From Nepenthes gracilis (lineage: Eukaryota; Streptophyta; Magnoliopsida; Caryophyllales; Nepenthaceae), in contig BSYO01000008.1 of NCBI GenBank assembly GCA_033239525.1, positions 15,980,830-16,044,829 of the forward strand: a stretch of DNA of 64,000 bases. Reading direction: 5' to 3'. Under the pieces are notes generated by a model. It saw only the letters and a program-made list of their open reading frames with translations. It ran no database searches and was not told where the DNA came from. Below, piece after piece: positions 10,361 through 21,500 of this stretch. Position numbers and translations under genes: made by a program. Within the stretch, counting starts at the first letter, position 1; every line of letters begins with the position of its first letter.

Positions 10361-12871
10361 TGTCACGGCTCAGGAATACAATATTCGCAGGTCAAAATAA
10401 AATCAATAATATATATTCTATTAACCATAATAACCCAACCGGAGCGTGACAATCCGAACACATACAAGACCCAACATGATAAACCCCGCACAAGATCTTA
10501 TCGCATATAAATTCGGACAAACACAATATACGACCTGCTATCCAAATATCACAAGGGGGGTATTCAATATTACAATAACTCATTAACATAACACGATAAC
10601 TCCAAACATATTCTATACATGGATCAAGGCCATCATCCAGCCATAGACAAAACCATAATATATCCTCGAAATTAGAAATATAACTAATATAAACATCTTG
10701 ACTCACTGATAGAGATCTGCTGCATCATATAACGTCCAAGCTCTACAAGCATATCCAAGCCACTAGTCTGAAGGGATAAAACATGAATACATGAGCCTAG
10801 AGCTCAGCAAGTATCAACAATCGTATAAAACGGTACACATAAATCAGAAATAGGGATATCACATAACAATCATGTAAAACAAAACACAATGTCCGTGAAA
10901 TCCCTAAAAATCGAGGAGATGTCTCGTACTAAATCGTTATCCGTATTAACTCGTCCCTCTAGGACAAAATCATATAAATCACGACCCGGTAAAATCTTGT
11001 AAACGATATCATATCATATGATCCGAGGTCACATTACATAATCGCAACCGTCACCACATCCGCATGGAACACATATCGTCGTCCAGATCTAAAACTCATA
11101 ATACAGAAATCAAGAGAAGATCGCCGGAACTAAAACATAAATCAAAACACGTTCCCGGTTTATCATATCAGTACGTACGAGACATTCCTATCGCCTATTC
11201 GTGGGCCAAACCACGTATCTCAAATCGTCGTCCACACCACACATGTAGAAATACAAAGCATGCACGAAATCAGAGAATCAAAGATCAATTATACCAACTT
11301 GAGGAAGGGTTACTCTCATCCGGTAACCACGGTTATATCGGCTGCGATTTAAGCCAGCAGCTCAAGGCCCGGCTACGGTTTAGGCCAGTAGCTCAAGGCC
11401 ATCCATGTACTCTGTCTCCCATAGATTAGGAACTTACTCACTATGTTTTACTACTCGCGACTTTGGGTGCAACCTCAAGTTTTAGTTATATATTAGGACG
11501 TACGAATATATTAGTTTTTCGTCAATTCCTTACGATAGTTCTCAATTAAATACACAGTGGGGCAGATCAGCTACTAAAAAAAGTCTCAACCTTCCTTCCG
11601 GCAGAAGTAGCCTATTATATACGTCTCGTCGGGATTAAGCCTCCCTGTCGGGAGCGGCACCACAAATTGCTAATGCCTCGGATCACAAATCGACCCCTAG
11701 GATCTCGCACCGCCATGGTCCCATAGTGATCCCACCCCCGACAGCGTGCGTGTGAACCAACACATGGCCTGGTTCATGGTTCCACAATATACGGATACAT
11801 AAACATACATATATATCGTCCGGGTGTCCAAAATCCCTCAAAATCATAAATAGCAGAACAAAACTACCGCACAACCACTAAAATATACATGCATGTACAC
11901 AATTGATAAATTGGGGGTATATAAAAATACATGCATGTTAGTAAAATCTTCCACAATAGTCAAAATACATCAGAAATTAAATCAAACAAGAATAGGACTA
12001 GAGGATACTTGCCTTAACATTATACTCCGCAGATCTAAAAAAAGAGGTCTCGAAGCACCCGATTGTGCCTCTCTCTCTCCTGCTTCACGCGCCCCGCGCG
12101 CACAGCCCCCTCTCTCTCCTCTGCGCGCAACGCCTCCGCGCTGCTGCTGCTGCCAGTCGCATAGAGCAGCCGTCACCACCTTTGCCTCCCGTCGTGGCCA
12201 CCGAGCACCCCCGACGAGCTCTCTCTCTTAGCCATCGCGCAAGCCTCCTCTCTCCTCCGTTCTTCTCCGTGTGTGATTTCTCCTCATCGCCGCTGCACAC
12301 GCCGACGCCGCTCCTCTGCCACCGATCCACCACTACGCAGCTTGCCTGGCCGTCATCGACCTCCTCGGCACCACCCAGCCAGTGCCGACGCCGTTACATA
12401 GCTGCCACTCTTGCACAACTTCTCGCCGTCGATCTCCTCCGCGCACCCACACATCGCCCACCGTCGCGCTGCCTTAGCCAGCGACCGTCGCGGCTTCACC
12501 CGCAACCCCCGTCGCCGTCACTGCCACCTCCTTCCTCTCCCTTCTCCTCTTCCTCCTCCGTCTTCTTCTTCGCACTCGAATCCTAAATCCTTTTTCCTTT
12601 TTCCCCTCTCTCTCCTCTTCTTCCTCTCTCCCCGACTCCTTTCTTCCTTCCTTTCTTTTTTTTTCTTTTTACTTATTATTATTATTATTTTCTTTAATTT
12701 TAAAATCCAACTCACCATTCGGACAACATCACGGATACGCTACAGGCACCACTCCAAAATTCTGATCGTCTCCGAAAATTTTAGAATATTTTAATTTACT
12801 TTCACCACGTCCGAAATACCCAAAATCATAATTAATATTAAAATAATCTAATCGGGATCTGAAATATTACA
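10361..12871 (-). repeat. Full-length LTR (3' LTR) of the minus-strand element
   Basis: This LTR is 2511 bp, bounded by 'tgtcacggct' on the left and 'gaaatattaca' on the right. It matches 14900-15697 over its last 790 bp. The segment at about 12060-12590 is strikingly GC-rich, with CT-rich and CCG-rich codon-like blocks. It is followed by a pyrimidine tract and a short ATT microsatellite at about 12672-12690. Open frames in this GC-rich part (for example 12065-12586) are low-complexity Ser/Pro/Arg strings without protein homology. They reflect composition, not genes. Confidence 0.8.
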
Positions 12872-12908
12872 CTCTCCATTCCTTATAAAAATTTCATCCT
12901 CGAAATTT
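12872..12908 (-). other. Polypurine tract and 3' end of the minus-strand element's internal region
   Basis: Read on the minus strand, this is a 'cgaggatgaaatttttat' block followed by 'aaggaatggagag' directly beside the LTR. It is the typical polypurine/downstream motif of Tekay-type elements and is also seen at about 34045-34082. Confidence 0.7.
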
Positions 12909-14764
12909 ACGTATATCAATCCTTGAACAAATAAGAACAATTTTTTCGGACTTAACTTTGATCAAAAGATTCCTCCAAAAATCTGATCATCAATACCTGA
13001 TCTTTCTATCCCAATATCGGAATCAAAATCTCAACATAAAATAGCTTCCTGAAATCAGCAACAATTCACACTCGTTCACATGCCAATAACCATCCCATGT
13101 TTCTCTCAACGTACATACATAAAACACATCATCACGATCTGCCAAACTCGGGACAATGCCAATCTCTTGGCCACCTCTCCAATTCATCGCAAAACCTCAA
13201 AAGGCCTATCGAACTTCAACCTCAATCCATCATATGCCCCCAAAACTAGAAATTCTTTTCTTCAAGATACTTTCAGAAAGATCTAACCACTCTTCTTGAA
13301 CATCCAATCGAGTTACAATTCTGATTTCTTACTTCAATCCTCAAATCAAATCTTGTGACCGATAACCGTGAATCCACACGATTTCACTACACAACTCTGA
13401 TCAATCATCTGCTTCCAATCGCAATCAAGGGCTTCAAAATTAGAATATCGTGCAATTTTCTCGTCTCGATAATGTGTCGACGACCAAACTCAAGAGTGAC
13501 TTTCTGATCAGCAAGTAAAGAGCCGACTTCATCAGCTTATCCATCATCATCCAAGATGCCACCAAATTCCTCACTGTCCAACGTAGACAATAAATAAAAT
13601 CTCGAAGGCTTCTTCCTCTTGGCTTCTACTTTTAGGCACGAGATGCATGATCCACTTGCCACTCCGCCGGTGAAGAATATTTGACGTTTTTAATAAACTT
13701 AGATCATTTCAGCTCCACAATAGCTGCTGACAACCTCAACTGCTCCCTAAGCTTCCGTCCGACAACCGAGGCTCTACTTGATTGCGTCCAGCTTCATGAC
13801 CGCTCGAACAAAAGGATCTTCACTTCTGATCTTCACAAAAGCATCTTCCGCAGATAGGAGCTTGCTTCGGAGCCCAATCCTGGTAGGAATTATTCACTGA
13901 TAACTCTAGGACTTCTCCACTCAAAATAAAGACAGAAGACATTGCAGCACAAACTCTTAATGCAACTCTAATCTTGAACAGCATACGCATAGGCTGAGAA
14001 TGGATCCACCTACCTACTCCTTCGTCGATAAAATCTCCTTCTACTCCGTGAGATTTCAGACCAATCCAATCAAAGCCGCCACTTTTCCAAAATCACAGGA
14101 CTCAACAAAATCTTCACATAATCAGCGTCCTCAAACTGAATTTCAAATCAGATTCTCTACCTAAGAATCCAAATCAAATCTTATCACTGAGGGCTACGGA
14201 CCCACGTGCTTCTGCTTTTTCTTATGAAAAAATATATAACAAATCTGAAAACTTTCGACCCAAAACATAGTCAATAATATTCTCTTTTTCTGAAATGATT
14301 TTCTCAAGCCTTTATAATCAAATTAAACAACAATTATCTTCATACAAATAACATTTATAAATCCTCAAAGCAAATACCTCAACTGCTAACTCCGAGCCAT
14401 AAGTGGAGTAATTTTGATAAAAATATTTAAACAGCCGTAACCCATAGGCAATTATCCGAAAACGCTGCATCAAAACACAACCTCAAATCTTCCTCGGGGG
14501 CATCACAACCTACCACAAATTAATTTGATCCATCCGGGATCGAACAAATTGACATGGTCAATAATTTGTCCTTTATCTCTAGAAAGCTCTCATTACAATT
14601 ACTATTCCAATAAATACCGATCGTTTCAAAGCCAAACATCCTACGGACGCTACAATTCCCAAGGAATTATCATCAAATCGCTTAATAAAGTCAACTAGAC
14701 CTAACAAATCGCACATCTTCGCAACAAACAATGGTCCTTCCCTAACCGGCCACCACCTCAAACT
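12909..14764 (-). pseudogene. Decayed gypsy pol (RT/RNase H/integrase), minus strand
   Basis: Minus-strand translation gives scattered but ordered domain remnants. RT connection residues appear at about 14760-14580 ('VDFIKRFDDNS'), RNase H residues at about 14470-14330 ('CVLMQRFRIIAYG', then 'ELAVEVFALRIYKCYLY'), and an integrase fragment at about 13600-13450 ('DKLMKSALYLL'). There are many frameshifts and stops. Gag, protease and the catalytic part of RT are absent. Confidence 0.65.
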
Positions 14765-14899
14765 TCTGCAAATATACAAGCATGCCATCGAAGAAACAAT
14801 ATGCCCAAAATAACACTACTTACAACCAAACTCGCACTTCCTCAATTGGGCAAACCACAAACTACCCTTCGTAGCTATGATATAGTCCTCAGACGGACC

Positions 14900-15488
14900 C
14901 CACGCGCACAGCCCCCCTCTCTCCTCTGCTCGCAGCGCCTCCGCGCTGCTGCTGCTGCCGGCCACATAGGGCAGCCGTCGCCACTGTTACCTCCCGTTGT
15001 GGCCATCGAGCACCCCCGACGAGCTCTCTCTCTTAGCCATCGCGCACGCCTCCTCTCTCCTCCGTTCTTCTCCGCGCGCGATTTCTCCCCGTCGCTGTTG
15101 CACACGCCGACGCCGCTCCTCTGCTGCCGATCCACCACCGCGCAGCTTGCCTGGCCGTCATCGACCTCCTCAGCACCACCCAGCCGGTGCCGACGCCGTT
15201 ACGCGGCCGCCACTCTCATGCAACTTCTCGTTGTCAATCTCCTCCGCACACCCACATCGTGCGCCACCGTCGCGCTGCCTCAGCCAGCGACAGTCACGGC
15301 TTCACCCGCAACCCCCGTCGCCGTCACTGTCACTGCCACCTTCTCATCTTCCTCCTCTCTCTTCTCCTCTTCCTCCTCCTTCTTCTTCTTCGCGCTCGAA
15401 CCCTAAATCCCTTTTCCTTTTTCCCCTCTCTCTCCTCTTCTCCCTCCCTCCCCGACTCCTTTCTTCCTTCCTTTTTTTTTCTTTTTAC

Positions 15489-15520
<32 letters not shown>

Positions 15521-15697
15521 TAATTTTTAAATCCAACTCACCATTCTGACAACATCACGGGCCCACTCTGGGCAACACTCTAAAATTCTAATCGTCTTCA
15601 AAAATTTTAGAATATTTTAATTTACGTTCACCACGTCTGAAATACCTAAAATCACAATTAATATTAAAATAATCTAATCGGGAACCAAAATATTATA
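14900..15697 (-). repeat. Truncated LTR (5' LTR) of the minus-strand element
   Basis: It is homologous to about 12085-12871 and includes the same GC-rich block and pyrimidine tract. It lacks the other roughly 1.7 kb of the LTR. An ATT trinucleotide run at about 15488-15522 is visibly longer than in the other LTR. The terminal CA has become TA (15696-15697). Confidence 0.8.
15488..15522. repeat. ATT microsatellite inside the truncated LTR
   Basis: This is an uninterrupted run of about eleven ATT units. The sister LTR at about 12672-12690 has about five. Confidence 0.8.
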
Positions 15698-15702
15698 GAT
15701 TG
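15698..15702. repeat. Target site duplication GATTG, right copy
   Basis: It matches 10356-10360. The next bases 'actggcgagattgtat' continue the interrupted integrase. Confidence 0.8.
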
Positions 15703-15835
15703 ACTGGCGAGATTGTATATCAATAAGAGAAGTAAACTTGATAAAGTGCTAATTACAATTGTATCAAATTCAGACCCAAAATTTGTCTCAAAATTTTAAA
15801 AAAGTTTGTATTAAGAGTTGGGGACTGATCAAGAA
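15703..15835 (+). pseudogene. Decayed gypsy integrase, second half of the split copy
   Basis: The translation continues the integrase begun before 10360: 'LARLYI', then after a frameshift 'SNSDPKFVSKF', parallel to 'LARLYIS' and '[11 protein letters not shown]' at about 33110-33200. The homology ends near 15835, where LTR sequence begins. The integrase C-terminus and chromodomain of this copy are therefore deleted. Confidence 0.65.
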
Positions 15836-15839
15836 TTTA

Positions 15840-16700
15840 AAATAATTATAAAGAAAACTCTATAATTTGTAAAAACATTAAGAATATTTTTTTGGTATGA
15901 GAAAATACAAATACTATTTATAATTATGTAGAGTTTTTCTTTCATTATACATCAGACCATTATAAAAAATTAGTGATGATATATTATGATATTTTTAGTA
16001 TATTACAGTGATAATCGATGTTCAAACCTATTATCCGTAGCATGAAAATAGTATTTGGCTCCATCTATAAAATTATATATACTATGACTTACCTATGGAT
16101 TTTAAATAATATTGTATGGTATTTAGTTGTAGGAAAATAAATATAATCCAAGTTTTAATTATTTACTTTTCTGTCGATAAGACTTTACTTACCCTTTGTC
16201 CATAAGTAATAACATGATTTGAGCATGTTTTTGTAGTATGTTGGTTAGAATAAAAAATTAAGTTATCAATTTAAAATTTATGCCTAATTGTTATGAAATT
16301 TTTTGATCTTGCATACAAAATTTGATTATATTTTTTCTGTATGGTTTTAAGATAATTATACGTTTAATTACATAAATTATATACTTTACTGAGTATTTAA
16401 GTATTCTTATTTTAATTTTCGCTAACTTCTTTGAAATTAGTAGGTTTGGATATTCATAGGTCACGGATATTATCGACAAGACAATCTAAAAAAGTAGACT
16501 TAGGAAATAGTTAATTTGATATTGTATTACTATTTCAAACAATAACCTTAGGAAGTTTATTTTCTCTCGGTTGAATGGTTTTATAATTGATTTATTATAA
16601 CAACGTATTGTCAGTGATGTAGTTAAACTCTTATTTCTAACAAATTAATAATTAATTATTATTATTATATTATAATTACACTCTTACTCACCCTCTTCAA
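15840..16700 (+). mobile_element. Decayed Tekay-type 3' LTR part of the outer element
   Basis: It aligns with the middle and end of the LTR at about 28250-28900. The shared blocks are 'aaagaaaactctataattt', a 'gatgttcaaacctattatccg' counterpart of 'gatattcgatcctatcatccg', 'ttggctccatctataa', and a later block equivalent to 'tttggctcacttccttactg'. The right boundary cannot be fixed because divergence increases. Confidence 0.55.
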
Positions 16701-17820
16701 TACTCAAAGATATTATTATAATGACTTACTCAATGATGCGCCTTACTCCAACACATGTGTCTCATATTGATAGGTTCTGAATTATAAATAATTATTAGAT
16801 AAATTATATCTACTATATGTTATTTTCAAAATTAAAAAGGCCATTGTTATTATTATCATTATTATTTAATTAATTTAATATTTGCATATAAAAGATTTTT
16901 CAAATTAGTACTAATAAGTTACTGAATCATATTAATTTAATGATGTGAGTGTAATGAAATTATTGTGTTTGCCATTTGATTATAAGATTTGAATCAATAT
17001 AAGATATTAAGCTTTCACATCGTATTTTTATCATATTAATTATTAATATTATTAAAATATGTTGATTTGTATTACTTAAAAATAAAAAACTATTACTTAT
17101 CGCTTTTGTCAGTTATGAATCGGCTATAGGTAGGTAGAATCTACATTTATATAAAAAGGGACTCAGAATCGATTTTAAGATTTCTCCAAATATTAAAATT
17201 GAGATCGAAAAGTTTGGACTTTGCTACTAATTCTTCCATCACCTACCCTAGTGGATAAAATATGTAGCTGATGATAGATTTAATAGAATTAATCATATGG
17301 TAAGATATTGTATTTGAACCATTCACAATTTCATTAAAAAATCACATGTAATATGCCTCATTTATAAAGGGATTGAATATATAATTAAAAATATTAGCAA
17401 TGAGAATTATATATAATTACATATTTAATTATAATATTTTAAGTTATCAAAAGTGTTTTAAATAGTTACAAGCTAATTAAATAAATCTTGCAAACCAATA
17501 TTAACTATTATGGCAATTAACTCTCCAAAAAATTTGGTCCAATGGCAACAAAGAAGTTGCAATAAAAAATAAAGCCAAAAGATAGAGACAAAAAAAAAAA
17601 AAGAAAAAGAAAAAAAAGAGGCAGCATTCAAACGTTGGTTGCAATAGGCTGGAAATCCTTCCAAGTTTCAATGAGGGGGAAGCAGAGCAATTCCACAATG
17701 TAATTGGACTTCTGCTTCAATTTTCGGAGGGCGGAGGAAGAGATCGGCCGAAACCTCCAATTTTCCCGACTTGTACGCTCTCTCTCCCACCTCTCACCTC
17801 CTTACACTGCTTTGCTTGTG
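16701..17820 (+). other. AT-rich intergenic sequence and 5' region of the second gene
   Basis: The sequence up to about 17640 is very AT-rich with no recognised feature. From about 17640 it becomes mixed and CT-rich ('gctctctctcccacctctc' near 17777), typical of a plant 5' leader, and the ATG follows at 17821. The poly-purine run near 17589-17620 encodes nothing. Confidence 0.4.
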
Positions 17821-18553
17821 ATGGATTCCATTAAACAATTCTCTTACGCAACACCGCTGCCATGGTTCCATGGACAAAATCAGCGTTCCCAACCCTTCAC
17901 AAGCTTCTGTAATTCTTTTCCTTTCCGCAGGCGCGGCAAACGCGATAGTTCCCGGAGAGCGCCTCTGCACAAAACATCGACGTCAGAAACCAGCAGACTT
18001 CAAATCGTCATCGATATTGAACACTTGAAGCGCAAAGCTTCACTCTCTTTACAAAGAACCCTAAATTCTTGCGAGTTTAAGTTCAATCAGATAGCTTCTT
18101 CTGCTGCTGAAGCTTATGAGGACCTCCAAAATTTGATCTCATACGATTCTTCGAGCAATCGGGTCATAATTTCGTGTCGGGAAATGACGGTTCGGTTCGT
18201 GGGTGAATTGCTTCTTTGGAGCTGTGTGGTTGTTATTGCAGTTAGGTTTTTAGTTAAATTAGCTTTAGGGTTGAGGATTCGGAATCAGTTTGGTGCGACG
18301 AAGATGGTTCGGAGGAGGGACAGGAGTCTGGCAGGGAGAGAGGTGGCTGTTGGGAGGAGATTTGAGGAGAGAGAAACCAAACTGAAGGAGTTTTGGCCTG
18401 CTGAAAGGGTCTTGAATACAGTGCCTAAAAATCGGATTCAGAGGGAAGAAAGGGAGTTGCCAAAGTGGTGGCCGGCTGCGGCTGCGACTTCCAGTCTGGT
18501 TTCGATGGTCGATAGGGAAGAGTATCAGAAGGCGGCCAACAAAATAATTCGAG
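17821..18553 (+). CDS. Exon 1 of the conserved plant membrane-protein gene
   Basis: The start is the first in-frame ATG, at 17821; the open frame upstream to 17704 has only a TTG. The exon encodes 244 residues plus one base (G). The donor is CGAG^gtttgc at 18553/18554. Reading past the donor gives a short tail ending at 18597, so intron retention would truncate the protein right after 'NKIIR'. Confidence 0.75.
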
Positions 18554-21500
18554 GTTTGCCTAATAGTCTTTCCTCATCTTTTGCTTTAATTTTCTGATGC
18601 TGTACTCGTGAAATTTCCTTTTCAGAGAGTAATCAATGTCGATTTGAATGGATTTGGCCGTAAAGGAACTGCACTGTATTCAGACTTTTCGCACTTTTTT
18701 ACAAATGCCTTGTTGAATTGGAAGGACTGCTTTAACAGAAAATAATGATCCATTCATTGCTGATTGTCATGGGATGATACTTCGTCAGTCACCCGCATGA
18801 TGCTTGCTTGGTATATTCTGTGTGACGTGGTTAAGTCACTCTTTTCTCAATGTTCCCACCTTAAATGTGTAGATACAAGATTTTAGAGAAAACACTTTTT
18901 ATTATAGAGGATTGAGTATAAGAATATGAAGTAACTCTTTAAAACTCACCTCTCAAGCTCATCTCATAATCATTCCCCTCAAGTTCTCAAGACTAGCCAT
19001 TTTTTTAGTTGCACCACTCATTTGGCTTCACATAATTTGGCTTAGCATGTATTGTTTTCCTAAGCTTATTCCAAATAAGAGGAGTTTATACCTTTGCAAA
19101 GGAATGCCACCTTTCCAACCAATGGTTAGGTTTATCCGTCCATCCTCCGTAATGCATGGCTAGGGTTTAAGTTCTAAAATGCTCTCTACAAATATCTCCC
19201 TCAAAAATGTTCTAAAACTTTTCACATTTTCTCCACTCAAAAACATTCAAGAGTGTAGTATATATTGATGTTTCCTACTTTTATGTAATTTTCTAGGCTA
19301 TCTTAAAAAAATTCAGAATCTCTTAAGCAATTATCTATTTTTTATATACATCTTTGTACCCATAAGCTATATATATTGGTGTCCTTTGTTTGCATGGCTT
19401 GTCCTTGAGGTGCATGATCTCTTTGCTGTTTGGCCATCTGTGACATGAAACCCTATATCACAGTTCCAAGTGACAGTATAGCGCAGGAACAGGTTGTCAA
19501 TGGGTTTGGCCTATCATTCTAAACACTTAAAAAGAAAAAAAAAAAGGCACCTAATGTCAGTATTCAGTAAGCTTGATATCATTTGGCTAAGAGGAAGAAA
19601 GTTGGACTTTGTAGTAGGAAATTACTAGAGGTGCTTTGCAAGGCAAGCTAAAGGTAATCAAGGTAAAGGAGAGTGGCGAGGAATTGCAAGTAAAGTTGGA
19701 ACAGCAATGAATGCAAATGATGTGCCTGTTACACATCCAGTTGATCATATATACAACTGAAAAGTTGGATTGATGCATAAGGATGGCTGTAGGATTTTAT
19801 ATCACATGTTTGTTGAGCTGGTAGGCTCATGCCTGTTAAGGTTTTAAGTCTCCTCGGAAGCCAATAAAGGCAAGTTGTAGTGAAGCAATCTTAAATTCAA
19901 GCAATGGAGATTCAAAGTAATATGGACAGAAAATGGCATGGATTGGCTGGATGTAACAGAGACCAAGCTACTGGATTGAAGCTTCATTTTATTGAACACT
20001 CTATTGAGAAGGATCGCGTTCAAATATTTTATGAGGAGGTTATTATGTATTTTAATTCATTTCATTATAAACATCCGAGTTGAAAACTGGCTTTCAAATT
20101 AAGCTTGTGGGAGGTTTGGATGATGAGCTCAAACATTCGGTGAATGCTCTGGTAGGGCATTAGGCAGTAAAGTTGGTTTTCTTGATACAGTGGCATTGGG
20201 TGTTGTAAGGGTGTAACATTTCCAAGATGATGTTTGATAAAGGCAAAGGACCATGGTCGGTGGTAATGAAAGGTGGAGTTATGCCTTGTGAATCTGGAGT
20301 GTTTGATCTTGCTAGAGCCATAAAGCCTTCTTTAGGGGAAAGTACCTTGCTGCCTACTCAACATGGGCATACTACAATATATGGATAGCCTTCAGTGTGT
20401 CATGGCGTGAGCTTGATGTGTGATTGAGGAACTCTTAGTGTTAGGACATATTGAGGTGGATCGTAGACCACAAATAGATGGTATTCGGTTACAAAGTGTG
20501 TGGGATTTACTTTTGGATAACATATAGCCATGCTTGAACTTCAAAAACCGATTATTATCTATTTCTATTGATTACTTGCTTGCATTTTTACACTTTCAAC
20601 TAGCAACTTATTTACGTTCGACATACTCGATACTGGTATATTTTTTCGTTGTTGCATTTTGGGACTTACCCTAACACTTAAGTGTGCTCAGGGTTCAACT
20701 TGGCTGGCATTTGGTTCCCAATGAAAACGTGTACATTGCATGGTTTGGTTGGTACAAAATTTGGATCGTGACGGCTAGTATCAAAGCTTGACTTACGAGA
20801 GGAGTGATAAGAAAGGACAATGTTTTGGGAAAAGCGCATATGGTGGGGTAATAATAGCCCTAGCAATACCACAATTGACTATTTGTATGACTTTTGCAGT
20901 TCAACCAACGACTCAAATGACTCATGTGGTTCATCTAGTTGTAGTAACCAATCTTGAAACTCTTGAAAGAAAGGTAATTGAGCTTGAAATTTGAGATGAA
21001 TCTTTCGATAGGATGGAAAGATGGGTGGATAGCCTTACCGTCCAGTTGAGGTCTTTTGAAAAGATGGTCAAGGGCCTAACTGAGAATGTCTGTGTCTAAA
21101 ATAACAGTGTTGCAAAAAGAGAATGTTGGGCTTACTGGTAAAATAAGCCCTCTAGCATGCACTGCCGCAATTGATGGCAGTGCCTTTGGCAGTGTTGAAG
21201 TTAAGCCTTTGGAAACTTGCTCATATAGTGGCGTGCGAAATTCAAAGGAGCTTGGCAACTTTATTTTCGATTTGGAACAATACTTTAGTACTGCAAAGAT
21301 GTATTCTAATGAGGCCAATGTTTCTATGGTGACAATGTATCTAACCAAAAATACCAAACAGTGATGGCATACCAAATAGAAGGAAATTGTTTAGGAAAGA
21401 TTGAGCATAGGCTTATAGGAAGACCTTAAAAGAAAACTGATAGCACAGTTCTAGCTTAAAAATATAAAATTCATAGCATGAAGAAAGTTAAAATAGATTA

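Larger units (their letters stand above)
10361..15697 (-). mobile_element. Tekay-type gypsy element nested in an older one, minus strand
   Basis: The element is 5337 bp, read from right to left. The LTR termini are TG...CA when read on the minus strand (the right copy has TA for TG). It is flanked by GATTG duplications. The minus-strand order is a truncated 5' LTR (about 14900-15697), a badly decayed partial pol (14765 down to about 12910), a polypurine tract (12908-12872) and the complete 3' LTR (12871-10361). Gag, protease, most of RT and about 1.7 kb of the 5' LTR are missing. It can only be a non-autonomous relic. It inserted into the integrase of the + strand element around it, so it is younger than that element. 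Confidence 0.82.

Noticed and set aside
12065..12586. 173-codon open frame and its antisense partners in the GC-rich block
   Set aside because: It lies in an LTR and is repeated in the sister LTR at about 14900-15420. The composition is low-complexity Ser/Pro/Arg/Ala, with no domain and no conserved start.
14801..15530. Open frames of 201 and 177 codons
   Set aside because: These are the same GC-rich LTR block as above, read in the truncated LTR; a compositional artefact.
17704..17820. Longer N-terminus of the second gene
   Set aside because: The extended frame begins with TTG; the first ATG is 17821 and the upstream part looks like a CT-rich 5' leader.
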